A stretch of DNA of 64,000 nt from Ulota crispa (taxonomy: Eukaryota > Streptophyta > Bryopsida > Orthotrichales > Orthotrichaceae), in NCBI GenBank assembly GCA_963920765.1, contig OY987245.1, forward strand, positions 3,364,727 through 3,428,726. Direction: 5' to 3'. The translations under genes were made by a program, and so were the position numbers. This document shows positions 1 through 9,659 of the stretch, in pieces; position 1 is the stretch's first letter; each line of letters starts with the position of its first letter. The notes under the pieces are model-generated. The model was not told the DNA's origin. It made no database searches and saw only the letters and a program-made list of their open reading frames with translations.

Positions 1-342
1 ATAAATTCACAAACAATAAATTTCCAAAACCAAACCAAAAGAAAATTTCCCTGAAACTACAGAAAAGTGCTGACCTTCAAACTAGAAGAAACATGAATTA
101 ATTCATGCGTTAGAAAAAATTCAAAATGCTAAGTGTGCAAAAGCAACCTCCGTTCTGGCAAGAATTTTGAGGATTCTATAAAAGCCTAAACTGTCCATAT
201 ATTTCCGATTCAGATGTTCTATAAAAACACAACTGAACGGCGACTGCACTGCACAAAAGTAAGCTAACTCTAAAATATATTTTCAGCTGATATGACCACA
301 GAGTCCACAGTCGACAAAAGTATAAACCGCAGGGAATCTTAC
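1..342. other. ABP1 last intron / unresolved 3' part
   Basis: This AT-rich stretch follows, on the minus strand, the last recognisable ABP1 exon, whose donor GTAAGA is at 342-337. I looked for the family's final exon (the part matching the conserved Y-[DE]-D-W and P-H-T-A-A region and the KDEL-type ER signal) and found nothing convincing. That exon probably lies beyond the left edge. One weak alternative is an acceptor near 232-239, which opens a reading frame without clear ABP1 similarity. Confidence 0.5.
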
Positions 343-1734
343 GATTTCATAGGAGGCTTGGAGATGGTAACTATCAGCTGCAAGTCTTCAGCCGGTTTTG
401 TGTTCCTCACCTGCAAACCATTCGACTTTCAATATTCGCCGGAATTTTCTTGATTCTAACTTGAGTGGGCAGTATACAGTTTTCACTAGATCAACTACTC
501 CATAATAACAATCGGACCATCCAATATTCCACAAAGTTTGATTTTGAACATGTTAACTTATTCAAACTTCATCTGATAAAAGAACAGGTAATGTTACCTG
601 GTGCACAGCATTCACTGGAATTGCAAAAGTTGAATTTGGATAAATAAGGAGCTCCTCAGGTTTTCCAGGAACATCAGAATCATGATTACGGCTGAGAAAG
701 AGAGTTCCATATCCATTCAAAGTGATAAAAACTTCTTCACAATCATGCCGATGAATAGGTGTCCCTGAGTTGGGAGCAAAAGTTTGCATCCAAACTTCAA
801 CCTGGAGCAATTGTACATCAATACCAGAAGGTAATGTTGCTTACAGATTTCCAAACTACACATCAGACTGCTAGAACATACATCAAAAAGCCATCTCTTA
901 TTCAAGGTAGACAACACTTTGAAACCTACACAAATGTCATTTATAAACTGAGCTTTGTAAAAAAACTCATTTAATCTGGAACGGCAGACGAAGCAAATAG
1001 ATACCTCTTTCATGCCGTGAGAGACAGCTCCAGCAATAGTCATGTGGGACAGACCAGGTCTACCATAGCTGTCCTGTCCAAGTTCGGTCAGATTTCTCAC
1101 CACTGAAATCTCTGCACGATACCAAAATCAACCATGTTACAGAATGCTCATTTGCCACAAACAAAACAGGAACAGACGCAATATAAGAAATTGTGTCCTA
1201 ATTGACGTGTTCAAATTGACTAAATGTGTCCAAAATGACAAAAAGACTGTCAAATTCGACAATTTGTGTACATTCAGCCGTGTTGATTTGGACATATTTT
1301 TGTCATTTTGGACAGTTTCCCTTGCCATAATTACGGCTGTAACACCTTTCAATCAACCTTGACCAGCAAAATATGGTGGTGCGGTCAACCGAGGCTAGGG
1401 TTCATAGTAAAATGCTATTGCTCACACTCAAAAACAAAATTGCCATATCCAATAAGTCTGACAACCAAAATCGGCTATATACTCCTTACTGTGCCAATCA
1501 TAGAACGTATTCTGCGCTCTCTGAGTGTTATTAGGGTTTCAAATGAAAACTTACAACATCTCATTCAATACATACAAAAACCAACAAGATCCTCACTGAG
1601 CATGATAAAGACAGTGAAGAAATGATACCTGGTATTCCACATACACCTTGAGTCCCCTGAGCACTTGATCTTGCTACGAAACAAATAAACTGCATAAACA
1701 CAAGCAACACAAAACTGTCTACAAACCTAGCCAT
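343..1734 (-). CDS. ABP1: Auxin-binding protein 1, four visible exons, 3' end outside window
   Basis: Exons by eye: 1734-1629, 1102-1005, 801-598 and 410-343. All introns are GT-AG and the phases agree (106+98+204+68 nt). The ATG at 1734 opens a hydrophobic signal peptide (FVLLVFMQFICFVA) followed by a mature start with a cysteine (CGIP). The core has VVRNLTELGQDSYGRPGLSH, then HGMKE joined to VEVWMQTFAP, then TPIHRHDCEEVF. The metal site of the family's cupin fold is complete: His, His and Glu in HRHxxxE, and the distal His in VNAVHQ. Family knowledge: a soluble ER-lumen/apoplastic glycoprotein that binds auxin, with a debated role in cell-surface auxin signalling. Exon 4 reads NTKPAEDLQLIVTISKPP, typical of the family. 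The C-terminus with its ER-retention signal is not visible. The first intron carries an 88-bp hairpin. Identity is very secure; the exact acceptor of exon 2 is slightly less so. Confidence 0.93.
1227..1314. repeat. 88-bp hairpin in ABP1 intron 1
   Basis: An 18-bp perfect inverted repeat, TGTCCAAAATGACAAAAA at 1227-1244 and its complement at 1297-1314, encloses 52 bp with further short GTCAAATT/AATTTG symmetry. It looks like a very small MITE or a relic palindrome. It lies between ABP1 exons 1 and 2, in the transcribed region. No target duplication could be fixed. Confidence 0.7.
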
Positions 1735-1754
1735 ACGTCGACCTCCTCAATAAA

Positions 1755-1762
1755 TATTTATA
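1755..1762 (-). promoter_or_regulatory. TATA-like box just upstream of ABP1 ATG
   Basis: On the minus strand TATAAATA sits about 21 bp upstream of the ABP1 start, between the 78-codon ORF and ABP1. A start site 25-30 bp downstream of it would fall at or inside the ATG, so it is an awkward fit for the ABP1 promoter and may be chance in AT-rich DNA. Confidence 0.25.
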
Positions 1763-1796
1763 CACGAGCCAATTTCGTGTGAAAATCCTCACGCAT

Positions 1797-2033
1797 TTAT
1801 TCGTTTTCCTTGATAACAAGCTCCAGCTTCGAGGGATCTTGTGAAGAAGCAACGGTTTGCTTCTGAAAATGGATGTGCCTCTGGTAAAAAAGGTTGCCGA
1901 GGACGAACACGAAGACGCCCGTGCCAATAGCCCCTACCACAACGTTGGGCTTGGCATGGAGCTCCGGATTCACAAGGCGTGAAAAGGTGGTGGATCTCTT
2001 CAACCAGTCGTACTTATCGGGATTCATTGCCAT
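1797..2033 (-). CDS. Small single-pass membrane protein, 78 aa
   Basis: The ORF runs from ATG 2033 to TAA 1797. I do not recognise the family. The N-terminus is charged (MNPDKYDWLKRSTTFSRL). Roughly residues 31-52 (VVVGAIGTGVFVFVLGNLFY) form one good membrane segment, and the C-terminal ~25 residues are polar. The ORF is richer in GC than its surroundings and has gene-like codon choice, so I think it is real. It ends only 62 bp upstream of the ABP1 start on the same strand. It could be a separate short gene, a long upstream ORF in the ABP1 transcript, or the last exon of a longer gene further right, since a splice acceptor just before the ATG cannot be excluded. Size and topology would suit a small organelle or ER membrane subunit, but that is a guess. 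Confidence 0.6.
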   Translation of the reverse strand: MAMNPDKYDWLKRSTTFSRLVNPELHAKPNVVVGAIGTGVFVFVLGNLFYQRHIHFQKQTVASSQDPSKLELVIKENE

Positions 2034-2528
2034 CAATCGCTCTACGAGTCCTCAGAAAAGCATAATCAAGTTCCTCGTGCTATTAACCTCTTCCCTGGTG
2101 CTAAAAAAGAACGAAAGAAACTCGTCAAATCCCTTGCAACAGCAAAATCTTCGTAGCACTTTCAGAAAGAATATCAATAATGATGCAATTACGTGATACT
2201 GATGTGATCTTTCTACGACGCACTCCGAGGCACCAGCGCAGAGGAGAGGAGGGCTCGGCCAATCCCGTGACAGCACAATTTGGGAGCTTCCGGAAGTGCC
2301 AAGGAGCACACCAAGTGGCAGGTTTAGAAATTGAGAACCGGTTGAGGGGCCGGGTGGACGACGTCAAGGAGCCGGGCATGCCGGGTGGCAAGACCCGATG
2401 CCTGGGTCGGGTGGCAAGACCCATTGGTAGTTGGAGAGCTTGAATTGGGTGAGATGGGAGGGGCAGGAACCTACACCAGCCAAGGATTTAATTTGCAATA
2501 TTCTTCGGTATTTGAATTTGCAATCCTG
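2034..2528. other. GC-richer upstream region of the ABP1 / 78-aa pair
   Basis: No gene is recognised. About 2210-2450 is clearly richer in G and C than the rest of this side of the window, as expected of a promoter or 5' leader. The open frames on both strands are short and look like nothing known. Confidence 0.4.
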
Positions 2529-2658
2529 CTTAAGGTATGTTCACACTTGGTGTTTAGAGGGCAGTAGCAAAGAAAAAATGGATGTATTTGGACACACTTT
2601 TAGGCTGCATTCATATTGTTAATATTCCTCTTAACACTAAGTGTGAACATATCCTAAG
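2529..2658. mobile_element. 130-bp MITE, GTTCACACTTGGTGTT family, copy 1
   Basis: Ends are inverted: left CTTAAGGTATGTTCACACTT and, on the other strand from the right, CTTAGGATATGTTCACACTT, both followed by (G/A)GTGTT. Inner sequence is AT-rich and non-coding. A second copy is at 23018-23144. The TTCACAC core and following GTT recall the ends of the large element at 3008 and 35253. Confidence 0.75.
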
Positions 2659-3007
2659 AGTGGCTAGTTTATGAACATTCAAAGGTAATCAACTTTTAAA
2701 GGGAAAATCTTTTGTTCATTCAAGTGCGTGCATTTTTATCATTTAGAATTTATGGGTAAGTTCTAACATATTTGTCCATATCCTTGCCTGCAAAAGAAAA
2801 CATAATGGAGGTTTCAAATATGCCATTCACTACCAATTTTGTTCAAGTGAATAAGATTTGTGAAAAACCTAACCAAGTCAGTTCATGAAAGAGCCATGAC
2901 GACCTCCTGAGGCCGGGCCCGTATATGCACTGTGGTGGACAAAAACTCGTTCATGACCATTTGTTCATCGTTTTTTTGAGATATCTGAAACCCCCTAATG
3001 TACTGAT
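2659..3007. other. No gene seen
   Basis: An AT-rich spacer between the MITE and the left end of the large element. No open frame or repeat could be supported. Confidence 0.5.
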
Positions 3008-3033
3008 GGCCCTTTCACACCCAATGTTATGGA
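3008..3033 (+). repeat. Left terminal inverted repeat
   Basis: Pairs with 35228-35253 on the opposite strand at 21 of 26 positions, including the unbroken CCCTTTCACACCCA and TATGGA. A related motif, CATTCACACTTGGAGT followed by ACTATGGAGC, recurs 60 bp inward at about 3072, so the end may carry repeated transposase-binding sites. Confidence 0.7.
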
Positions 3034-3256
3034 GCAAACTAGAGAGTCAAAAAGGAGTGCTCTGAGCCTTAGCATTCACACTTGGAGTACTATGGAGCAT
3101 TGAAAATGACTAGAGTCCACAGTGGCATCTTTTAACACTCAACAATTGTTGGTAGTGTTACGATATTGTAATAACTTACAAAAAATAGATGTTAGGATTG
3201 TTGAGGGAGTGTTATGGAGGTGGGGAGGAGTCACACGGTTATTAACCGTATTCGTA

Positions 3257-3273
3257 ATTTTTGCACTTGGCCA
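3257..3273 (+). repeat. Left subterminal inverted repeat with 16-bp palindrome
   Basis: ATTTTTGCACTTGGCCA, identical to the complement of 35012-35028. Here it runs into a perfect palindrome, GCACTTGGCCAAGTGC at 3263-3278; the right copy has only half of it. Position and symmetry suit a binding site for the element's own protein. Confidence 0.7.
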
Positions 3274-3749
3274 AGTGCATTAAACCTACGACAAAATTAG
3301 TGCAATTTTCAAGTTTTGTAAATATGGTATATCAATTCTAGAAGATGTCTCAATTTTTTTGCTCGTAAATTGTGCAATGCAAACCCTCTAACTTCATCAC
3401 CAATAAGGGAAGAATATGTATGATATGATAAAAACTTTTTTTTTTGAATTTGAAAGAATCATTATTCTATCAATATAAAATCAACCACAATCTCAACTAT
3501 TTAAATATACATTGCACATATAACATATTTTTCTTTGTTTATCAAATTTTATTCCATTCATTTCAATCATTTTATCAAAACTCTCCACTTCATTTGAAAA
3601 ACACAACATTATCAATTTATTATCATTTGACCACAAACTTTGAACAAAACAATACAAAGTCATAAAAAAAAAAACCATTCTTTGAAACTACTAAACTAAA
3701 AAAACACACATTAGCTACCATAAATTTTTTAATGTAGCCTATCACTTCA
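3274..3749. other. Left non-coding margin of the large element
   Basis: An AT-rich stretch after the 3' end of the minus-strand gene. It presumably holds that gene's 3' untranslated region and terminus-proximal sequence. No separate gene seen. Confidence 0.5.
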
Positions 3750-6700
3750 CTAATCCACTGTCTCTGGTGTCTCTGCAATAACCCTTGAAGATTGAGTTCC
3801 TATCTCTTCCCCTTCTTCAATATCCATTGATTGTGCGGTAAGTACTGCACAAACTTCAAGTAGAACTTCTGATTCAGCTAAATCTAAAACACGTTCAACC
3901 ATGGCTTCCACTTCTAGAGAAGGTAATCTATCCATGTGTGATGTCTCTTGCAGAACTGATGTGATTTGCTCAAAATTGTACTGCCCTTCAATTCCAGTAC
4001 GACGATATCTAATACCCTCTTGATCGTAAAATAGTCCATCAACTCCTTCTGTCATTGCCTGGTTTGTAGAGGCCCATCCAAAATCCATCCCAAAGAACTG
4101 TGTATCTGTCGCCAACATTACTAGTGTTGCACCTTGTGAGGTTGTTGATGTTGGAGGCAATACCACTTCCTCATATCCATCCACCTTATCTCTCATCTTT
4201 GTATCCACCTCTGTAATAAGCTGAGGTTGAGCTAACTCCTCTAAATCCATGCCTTCTATATTACGCCTTTGTGGATCTACTTCTTCCTCGGCTATAATAT
4301 GTTCTGCAAGATGATCTTTTGTCCAAACCCCAACCATATGAGATAAAACGCCCTCTACACCACTAATTGGCTCTATACCTGCCATTTGTACTTCCTTTGA
4401 CGGCATACGGACCAGCGGTGTCTTCTTCATCTTTTTAGGTCTTTGTTCTTCAGGAATAGTTCTTTCTGATGAATGACTGTCTTGTTGAGATGAATCTTCT
4501 TCTTCCATTGATGAACTAGAAGAAGAATTTGAAGAATCGTCCTCCGAGTTTGACGAATCTTCTTCAGATGTTGATGAACTATTCTCTATCTCATCTTCTT
4601 CCTCTTCATCATGTTGGCCTTCCACATAAGTTGGATCATTATCAACATCATCAATCGCACCCATTTCTCCGATGTCATGGCCTTCTCTAATTGGTGTATC
4701 CTCTGAATGTAAATCTTCACCATCTTCTTCTTCATCATCTTCAACTTCTTCTTCTTCTTCATCTTCTTCTGTTCTTGGATATACCACATGAGATGATGAG
4801 GGTTCCGTACAAGATGCAATGGTCGGTTGAGTCTCTCTTGCCATTGGAATCTCAGTCACTTGTACCGGAGTAGTTGCTACTTGGATTCTTGTAGGATACA
4901 CCTCCTGTAATGTATTGTATAAAAATCGAGTCCGATCTATGGAACCATCCAAGACAATTGCTTGACTACCAACATAGGAAGTTTGTAGTATATCTGATAA
5001 TGCAGTTGTAATGTCCACTGCTACTAACCCCCAGTTCTCCGATAGGTATGTAGCAACCAACCTTTGCAACTCCATAGGAGTTCTCTCTATTGGATCCACA
5101 ATAGCAGGCATCCTCTGTTCGTTCCAAGAATCTGTAAACACTGTAGGTACTTGCTCACAACCTCTTCGCAAATTTTGTACCACTCTTGATGCACTAGGGT
5201 GCACCATCAAAATTGCAACATCTCCTACCGCTTGTACAGTACGCTCTGTTTGCCCATTAAATCGCAAGTCATGAATCTATGTCGGTATTGTTTGCGGTTT
5301 GAACATCCACATGCCTCTTTGCCAAGTACACTCTGTTGGAAGAACCATCTTCTCTCTCATTTGTTCTTCAAAATATGTTCCCAGTGGAAACAAAAACACA
5401 ACTGTCCATCTGTGTACGCCCACCATCCATTGTTGTAACTTTTCTAGTGCTGTATCATATTCAATGTCAGTCCATACTTCATCTTTTCCTCTTGTCCTGC
5501 ACTGTCTGCAATCAAAGATCCACAAGCAAGGACTTCCCAATGCTACTGTCCCATTCGCAAAAAAATCTCTTCTACATTGAATAGGGATATTTCGAGTGTT
5601 ATTTTCTAGAGAGCTGCTTGGAATAGTTAGCTGCCAATCCCATCTTGCCTCATCAATATTTGTCATTTCTCTGCCATATCCATGATATCCAGATTCCCCA
5701 CATTGAAGACTTGCATAATGATCTTTGAGCATTGGAGGTAAAAGAGGGTCAAACCTCCTCAAAGCTTCAACCGTCCTCACTGTAGGAGATGACCAAGCTT
5801 TCTTCATTTTTTTGTCAACTGTTTCTGCAAGCACTTTCAGCTGTCCTCGATGTTGTCCTTCAAATCTGCGCACATTTATGAGGAAAAAATTATCCATAGT
5901 CTGCGGATGTGCACCTCCTGCCTCGACCATCAACCACCGTATGGCATTTCGTACTGCTTCTCTCCATTGAATTTGGTCTGTTATCCAAGCTAAGGTATCT
6001 TTCATTGGTGCATTATTGTTTGCACCGTTGAAAAAGTATCTCTATTGAGGGCGTTTGCCATCAATAATAGGTTTGGCAGCCAATTCCTTTGCCAACTGCA
6101 GGTATTGTGTCTTCGGAACCCTTACAAGTGGTCGCAACCAAATCCTTTCCATCTTTTTCCTGCCTTCCCTCACATCAGTTCCTAGATCCAATGATTTTTG
6201 ACTTGCATACCTCTTCTATTTCCAAAGATCTTCTTTGCCGTACCAAAGATGACCTTCTTCATAGTCATGGCAAACTTGTAAAACAGCTTTGTAAGCAACT
6301 TCATCTTCTTGCCATGCATGACGCGTCACCTTTGCCATCTTTTTGTAGATAACTCCTAAGGAAATGTTGTTTCCAAAAGACCTCGTCCAATGCAAAGCAC
6401 TGGCAGACATTGTTACAGCTCTTGCTTGTTGTACATCATCAGCTCGGACTTTTGGATTAGGCCTACCACATGCTTTCCAAATGGCCCGCAGCTTCACCAA
6501 ATCTTCATTTAGTGTAGTATAAAAATCCCTTTCAAACTCCTTTGCATTTATTCGCACAGAAGCTTCAACCTATACTTTTGAATCATTGTATACAACAAAT
6601 TGAGCCTTCCTCTGCGCAAATATCTTCTTGTACTCCTCTTCCTCAATCAATCCTACTTGGTTCTCCCTTTCTGCTTGTTTGCATGCTTCTACCACATGTT

Positions 6701-8168
6701 GACCATCAACAGGCTCCTAGATTATGCAGTCTTCTAACCAATTGATCCTTGATTTACTGGGATCATCAGGAATTGCACTACCATGTTGTAAGTATGCACC
6801 CTCAAAGTCGTTTACAGCACCAATTTGTGAAAATGGAATCTCTCTTTGCACTGGACCACCATTTTCATCTATACCCTCCATAACATAGGCAATTGGTCGT
6901 AACGTGAGTGGTGACATGTTGGGCTCTTCTCTTCCACTAAGCCGTTTGTACATAGATATAACACGCTTATCCATCAATGCTCAATGATTTGTCTCCACAT
7001 TCTCTACTGTCCTGATGTTTGTAATTTTTGCATGGAAAACAAAATCCATTCCCCAAATATACCCTGCCAAATAATCATCGTTTGTTGGAAACCTTACAAG
7101 TGGACCAACAGCTGCTGAAATATGAGCAACACGGGTCTCTTCATCATCAAAGGTTGCATCGTTACTTTCAGATTCTTCATCATGTTGAACTTCATTTTGT
7201 ACCGCACTTACATCTCTACGTCTGGTAGTTGCTCTACTCCTTGGAGCTACTCGAGGACGTACTCGGCGTTTGCTTTCCCTTGCTCCTACACGTTCTGGTA
7301 TAGTTCTTGCTTTCCTTAAAGACTGTGGTCTTGCTAGCCGTTTTGCAGCCACTCTTGATGATTCTGCTCGCATAGGTGGTGGCTGAGGTAAAATGCTCAC
7401 ACCAACACCTATAGACAACACTGTACTAGTATCGCCATGGGGTGATGTCAAATTGCTATGTGGAACAACTCCTCCCAAAACACCTTCTCTAGATGACAAA
7501 GCATCCACCCGTCCCCCGCGTGGCCTCCTTCCGGGATTGCTTCTCACTGTTTGATGTCCCACAATTGCTGAAGAGGGTTCATTGTTTGCAACTACTCTTG
7601 TTCGACCTTTGTTGGACACAATAGGCATGTTCACCAAAGCTGCAAGTATTTTGTATATAAGATCTATCTCTTTAGGTTTGCAAGGTGGTGTTTTATCTCA
7701 AACACTAGAAGCATCTATTCTCTGCATCTCTTCATATGCCAAACTTTCTTGAACATACTGTTTAACTTTCAAAACATCTTCTGCACTCAATCTCAAGAAC
7801 CTCTGCACTGCTTCATTACGTGCATGCTGAAGTGATTCTGGCATGGATGTCCAATGATCTTGAAGCTTTTGTATAACCCTGATGGGATGGTCAATAGTCA
7901 AACAAATAGATGGAATCGATGCCATCATCAAATTCCTTTGCAATTTGAACCGTGTCGTACTTCCTCCTTCCATGATCACATTCATGAAAATTTGACCCTC
8001 CAAACCAGTAGTAATGGATTGCAATTTTCCTTGCTCGTTGCCCAATGCGGACCAATGCCGCTCGTTTTGCATCACGTGCTCTGTAATCCATAACACTGGC
8101 GCATGTGCGTCTATTGCCTGAAGCCACCATCCATGTTCAAGCCATTGATTGTGTGTTTTGCGTGCCAT
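3750..8168 (-). pseudogene. 1,472-codon partner protein of the large element, stop-interrupted
   Basis: One frame reads from ATG 8168 to TAG 3750. It is broken by TGA at 7698 and 6981 and by TAG at 6717, 6570, 6216, 6042 and 5277, with no frameshift; the stretches between stops read as good protein. I do not recognise the family. Order of parts: about 150 residues with many Trp (NQWLEHGWWLQ); a basic, Arg-rich block around 7200-7560 (RRPRGGR, SKRRVRPRVAPRSRATTRRR), probably nuclear localisation or DNA binding; a mixed middle region; a compact domain at about 5570-5170 with LWIFDCRQ, RWTVVFLFPLGTY, TWQRGMWMFKP and VGDVAILMVHPSASR; a long Asp/Glu then Ser-rich tract at 4790-4480; and an acidic C-terminus. 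The alternating strands of the compact domain resemble a Rossmann methyltransferase with an altered motif IV, which is only a guess. A possible splice acceptor (TTTTGATAG) 7 bp upstream of the ATG leaves the true start open. Probably a transposition partner of the DDE protein at the right end. Confidence 0.75.
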
Positions 8169-9245
8169 GATAATCCTATCAAAACAACATTAATATTGGA
8201 ACTTCACAAAAACATCCCATAACATTCTCAAATCCATTCATGGTAGCCACTTCTTTAAAAATTTGAAGCCCTCTTACTATTTTAAAGCAATATATAAATT
8301 AAAAAGGTTCTTTATCATGTGTAATTGTATAATCATCTATGGTGTTGATAGATGAAAATCTATTCAGAGTTCTATGACAATGGACCACGTAAACTATACA
8401 AAGCTCATTTTTCTAAAAAATAGAAATCATTCTCTTGCAATTTTGGTAACTACATTTTAATACGTAAAATCCTTTTGATGTTAAATTTTTGCTATTCAAA
8501 GTCCTAGACATTTAATATACTTAAATGGAATAGTACCAAACTATAATTTAAGAAATACAACAAACAACATTACTTCTGTACTTGTCAAAGAAAATTTCAT
8601 ACAACGTTGTCTACCATAAATTGTATCAAGCATGTACACAATTACCTTATTCCTATATCTAATAAGAATTACAAAAGAACTAATTCTTGTTTGAATATAA
8701 CTTCAAAATGCATAATGAACTACATATAAATAAATCCCGTGCTATTTTCCATTCTAGAACTTATTAAGAAAAATTACGTACTTCATTATTTTTAAACAAC
8801 AATGCTATAATTGCCTAAAAGAAAAAGCTTTGGACCTATTACATTCATATTGGTAGTGCTAATTAAAAGAATAAGTCCTTCCAATGTATTAATAAATAGT
8901 GTTCTTAAGTATAAAATTTTGATTTAAAAAAAAAATCAAAATTCTTTTTTTCTTTTTTTCTTCAAAGATACTTTTATTTTTTGATTGAAAGAATCGTTAG
9001 TTTTGGTCAATAGCACATACCTCAAATAACAAATCTAGTATATATAAGTAGGTTAAACTGGTGTTGATGATAATGAGGATCTATTTTCCTCATACCTTTA
9101 TTTATACTAGGTTTACATTATTTTACTTTATTTTTAGTTAATTTTTACTTTATTAGGATTCATATCCGCTTTGCTAGTGGATGTTAAGGCATGTATGTGT
9201 CTTGTCCGTGAAAATTTTGGTCAACAACACAAATTAAAATATAAA
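8169..9245. other. No gene seen (upstream of the partner gene)
   Basis: Very AT-rich, with no open frame worth reporting. It should contain the promoter of the minus-strand gene, but no clear TATA box could be chosen. Confidence 0.4.
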
Positions 9246-9659
9246 GGGAATTGATATGTGCACATCGGAGGTTGATATATGGACACTCCCCTAGGGGGTA
9301 AAGTATAGATTTCTACCATGAAAAAGCTAAATTTGAGATGTTTGAAATCAAATTTGGACTTAGAGAGCATGATTTAGTTTAGAACCATAAAAGGGGTTGA
9401 AATTGAACAACACCCAATGAAAAAACTTAGATAGGGGGAAAAGTATTAGTTTCACTTTTGTTTGTAAAATACAGGTAAGCTTTTTCATTGGGTGTTTTTC
9501 AATTGCAACCTTTTTCATGGTTCTAGACTAAATCATGTTCTCTAAGTCCAAATTTGAATTCAAACATCTCAAATTTGGCTTTTTCATGGTAGAAATCTAT
9601 ACTTTACCCCCATGGGGGGTGTCCATATATCAACCCTCGATGTGTACATATCAATTCCC
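9246..9659. mobile_element. 414-bp foldback MITE
   Basis: Arms of roughly 185 bp are inverted over nearly the whole length: it starts GGGAATTGATATGTGCACAT and ends ATGTGTACATATCAATTCCC. Inner landmarks mirror each other, for example TTCTACCATGAAAAAGC and GCTTTTTCATGGTAGAA. Flanking AT-rich bases suggest, but do not prove, a short target duplication. Short GGGAATT ends are shared with the elements at 37701 and 38150. Confidence 0.85.

Noticed and set aside
4586-4819. Lys/Met-rich minus-strand ORF in another frame
   Set aside because: Frame-shadow of the acidic tract of the partner gene.
3750-8168. TAG as a recoded sense codon in the partner gene
   Set aside because: RPL8 in the same window ends at TAG exactly at the family's C-terminus, and TGA stops occur as well. 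Ordinary decay explains the pattern better.
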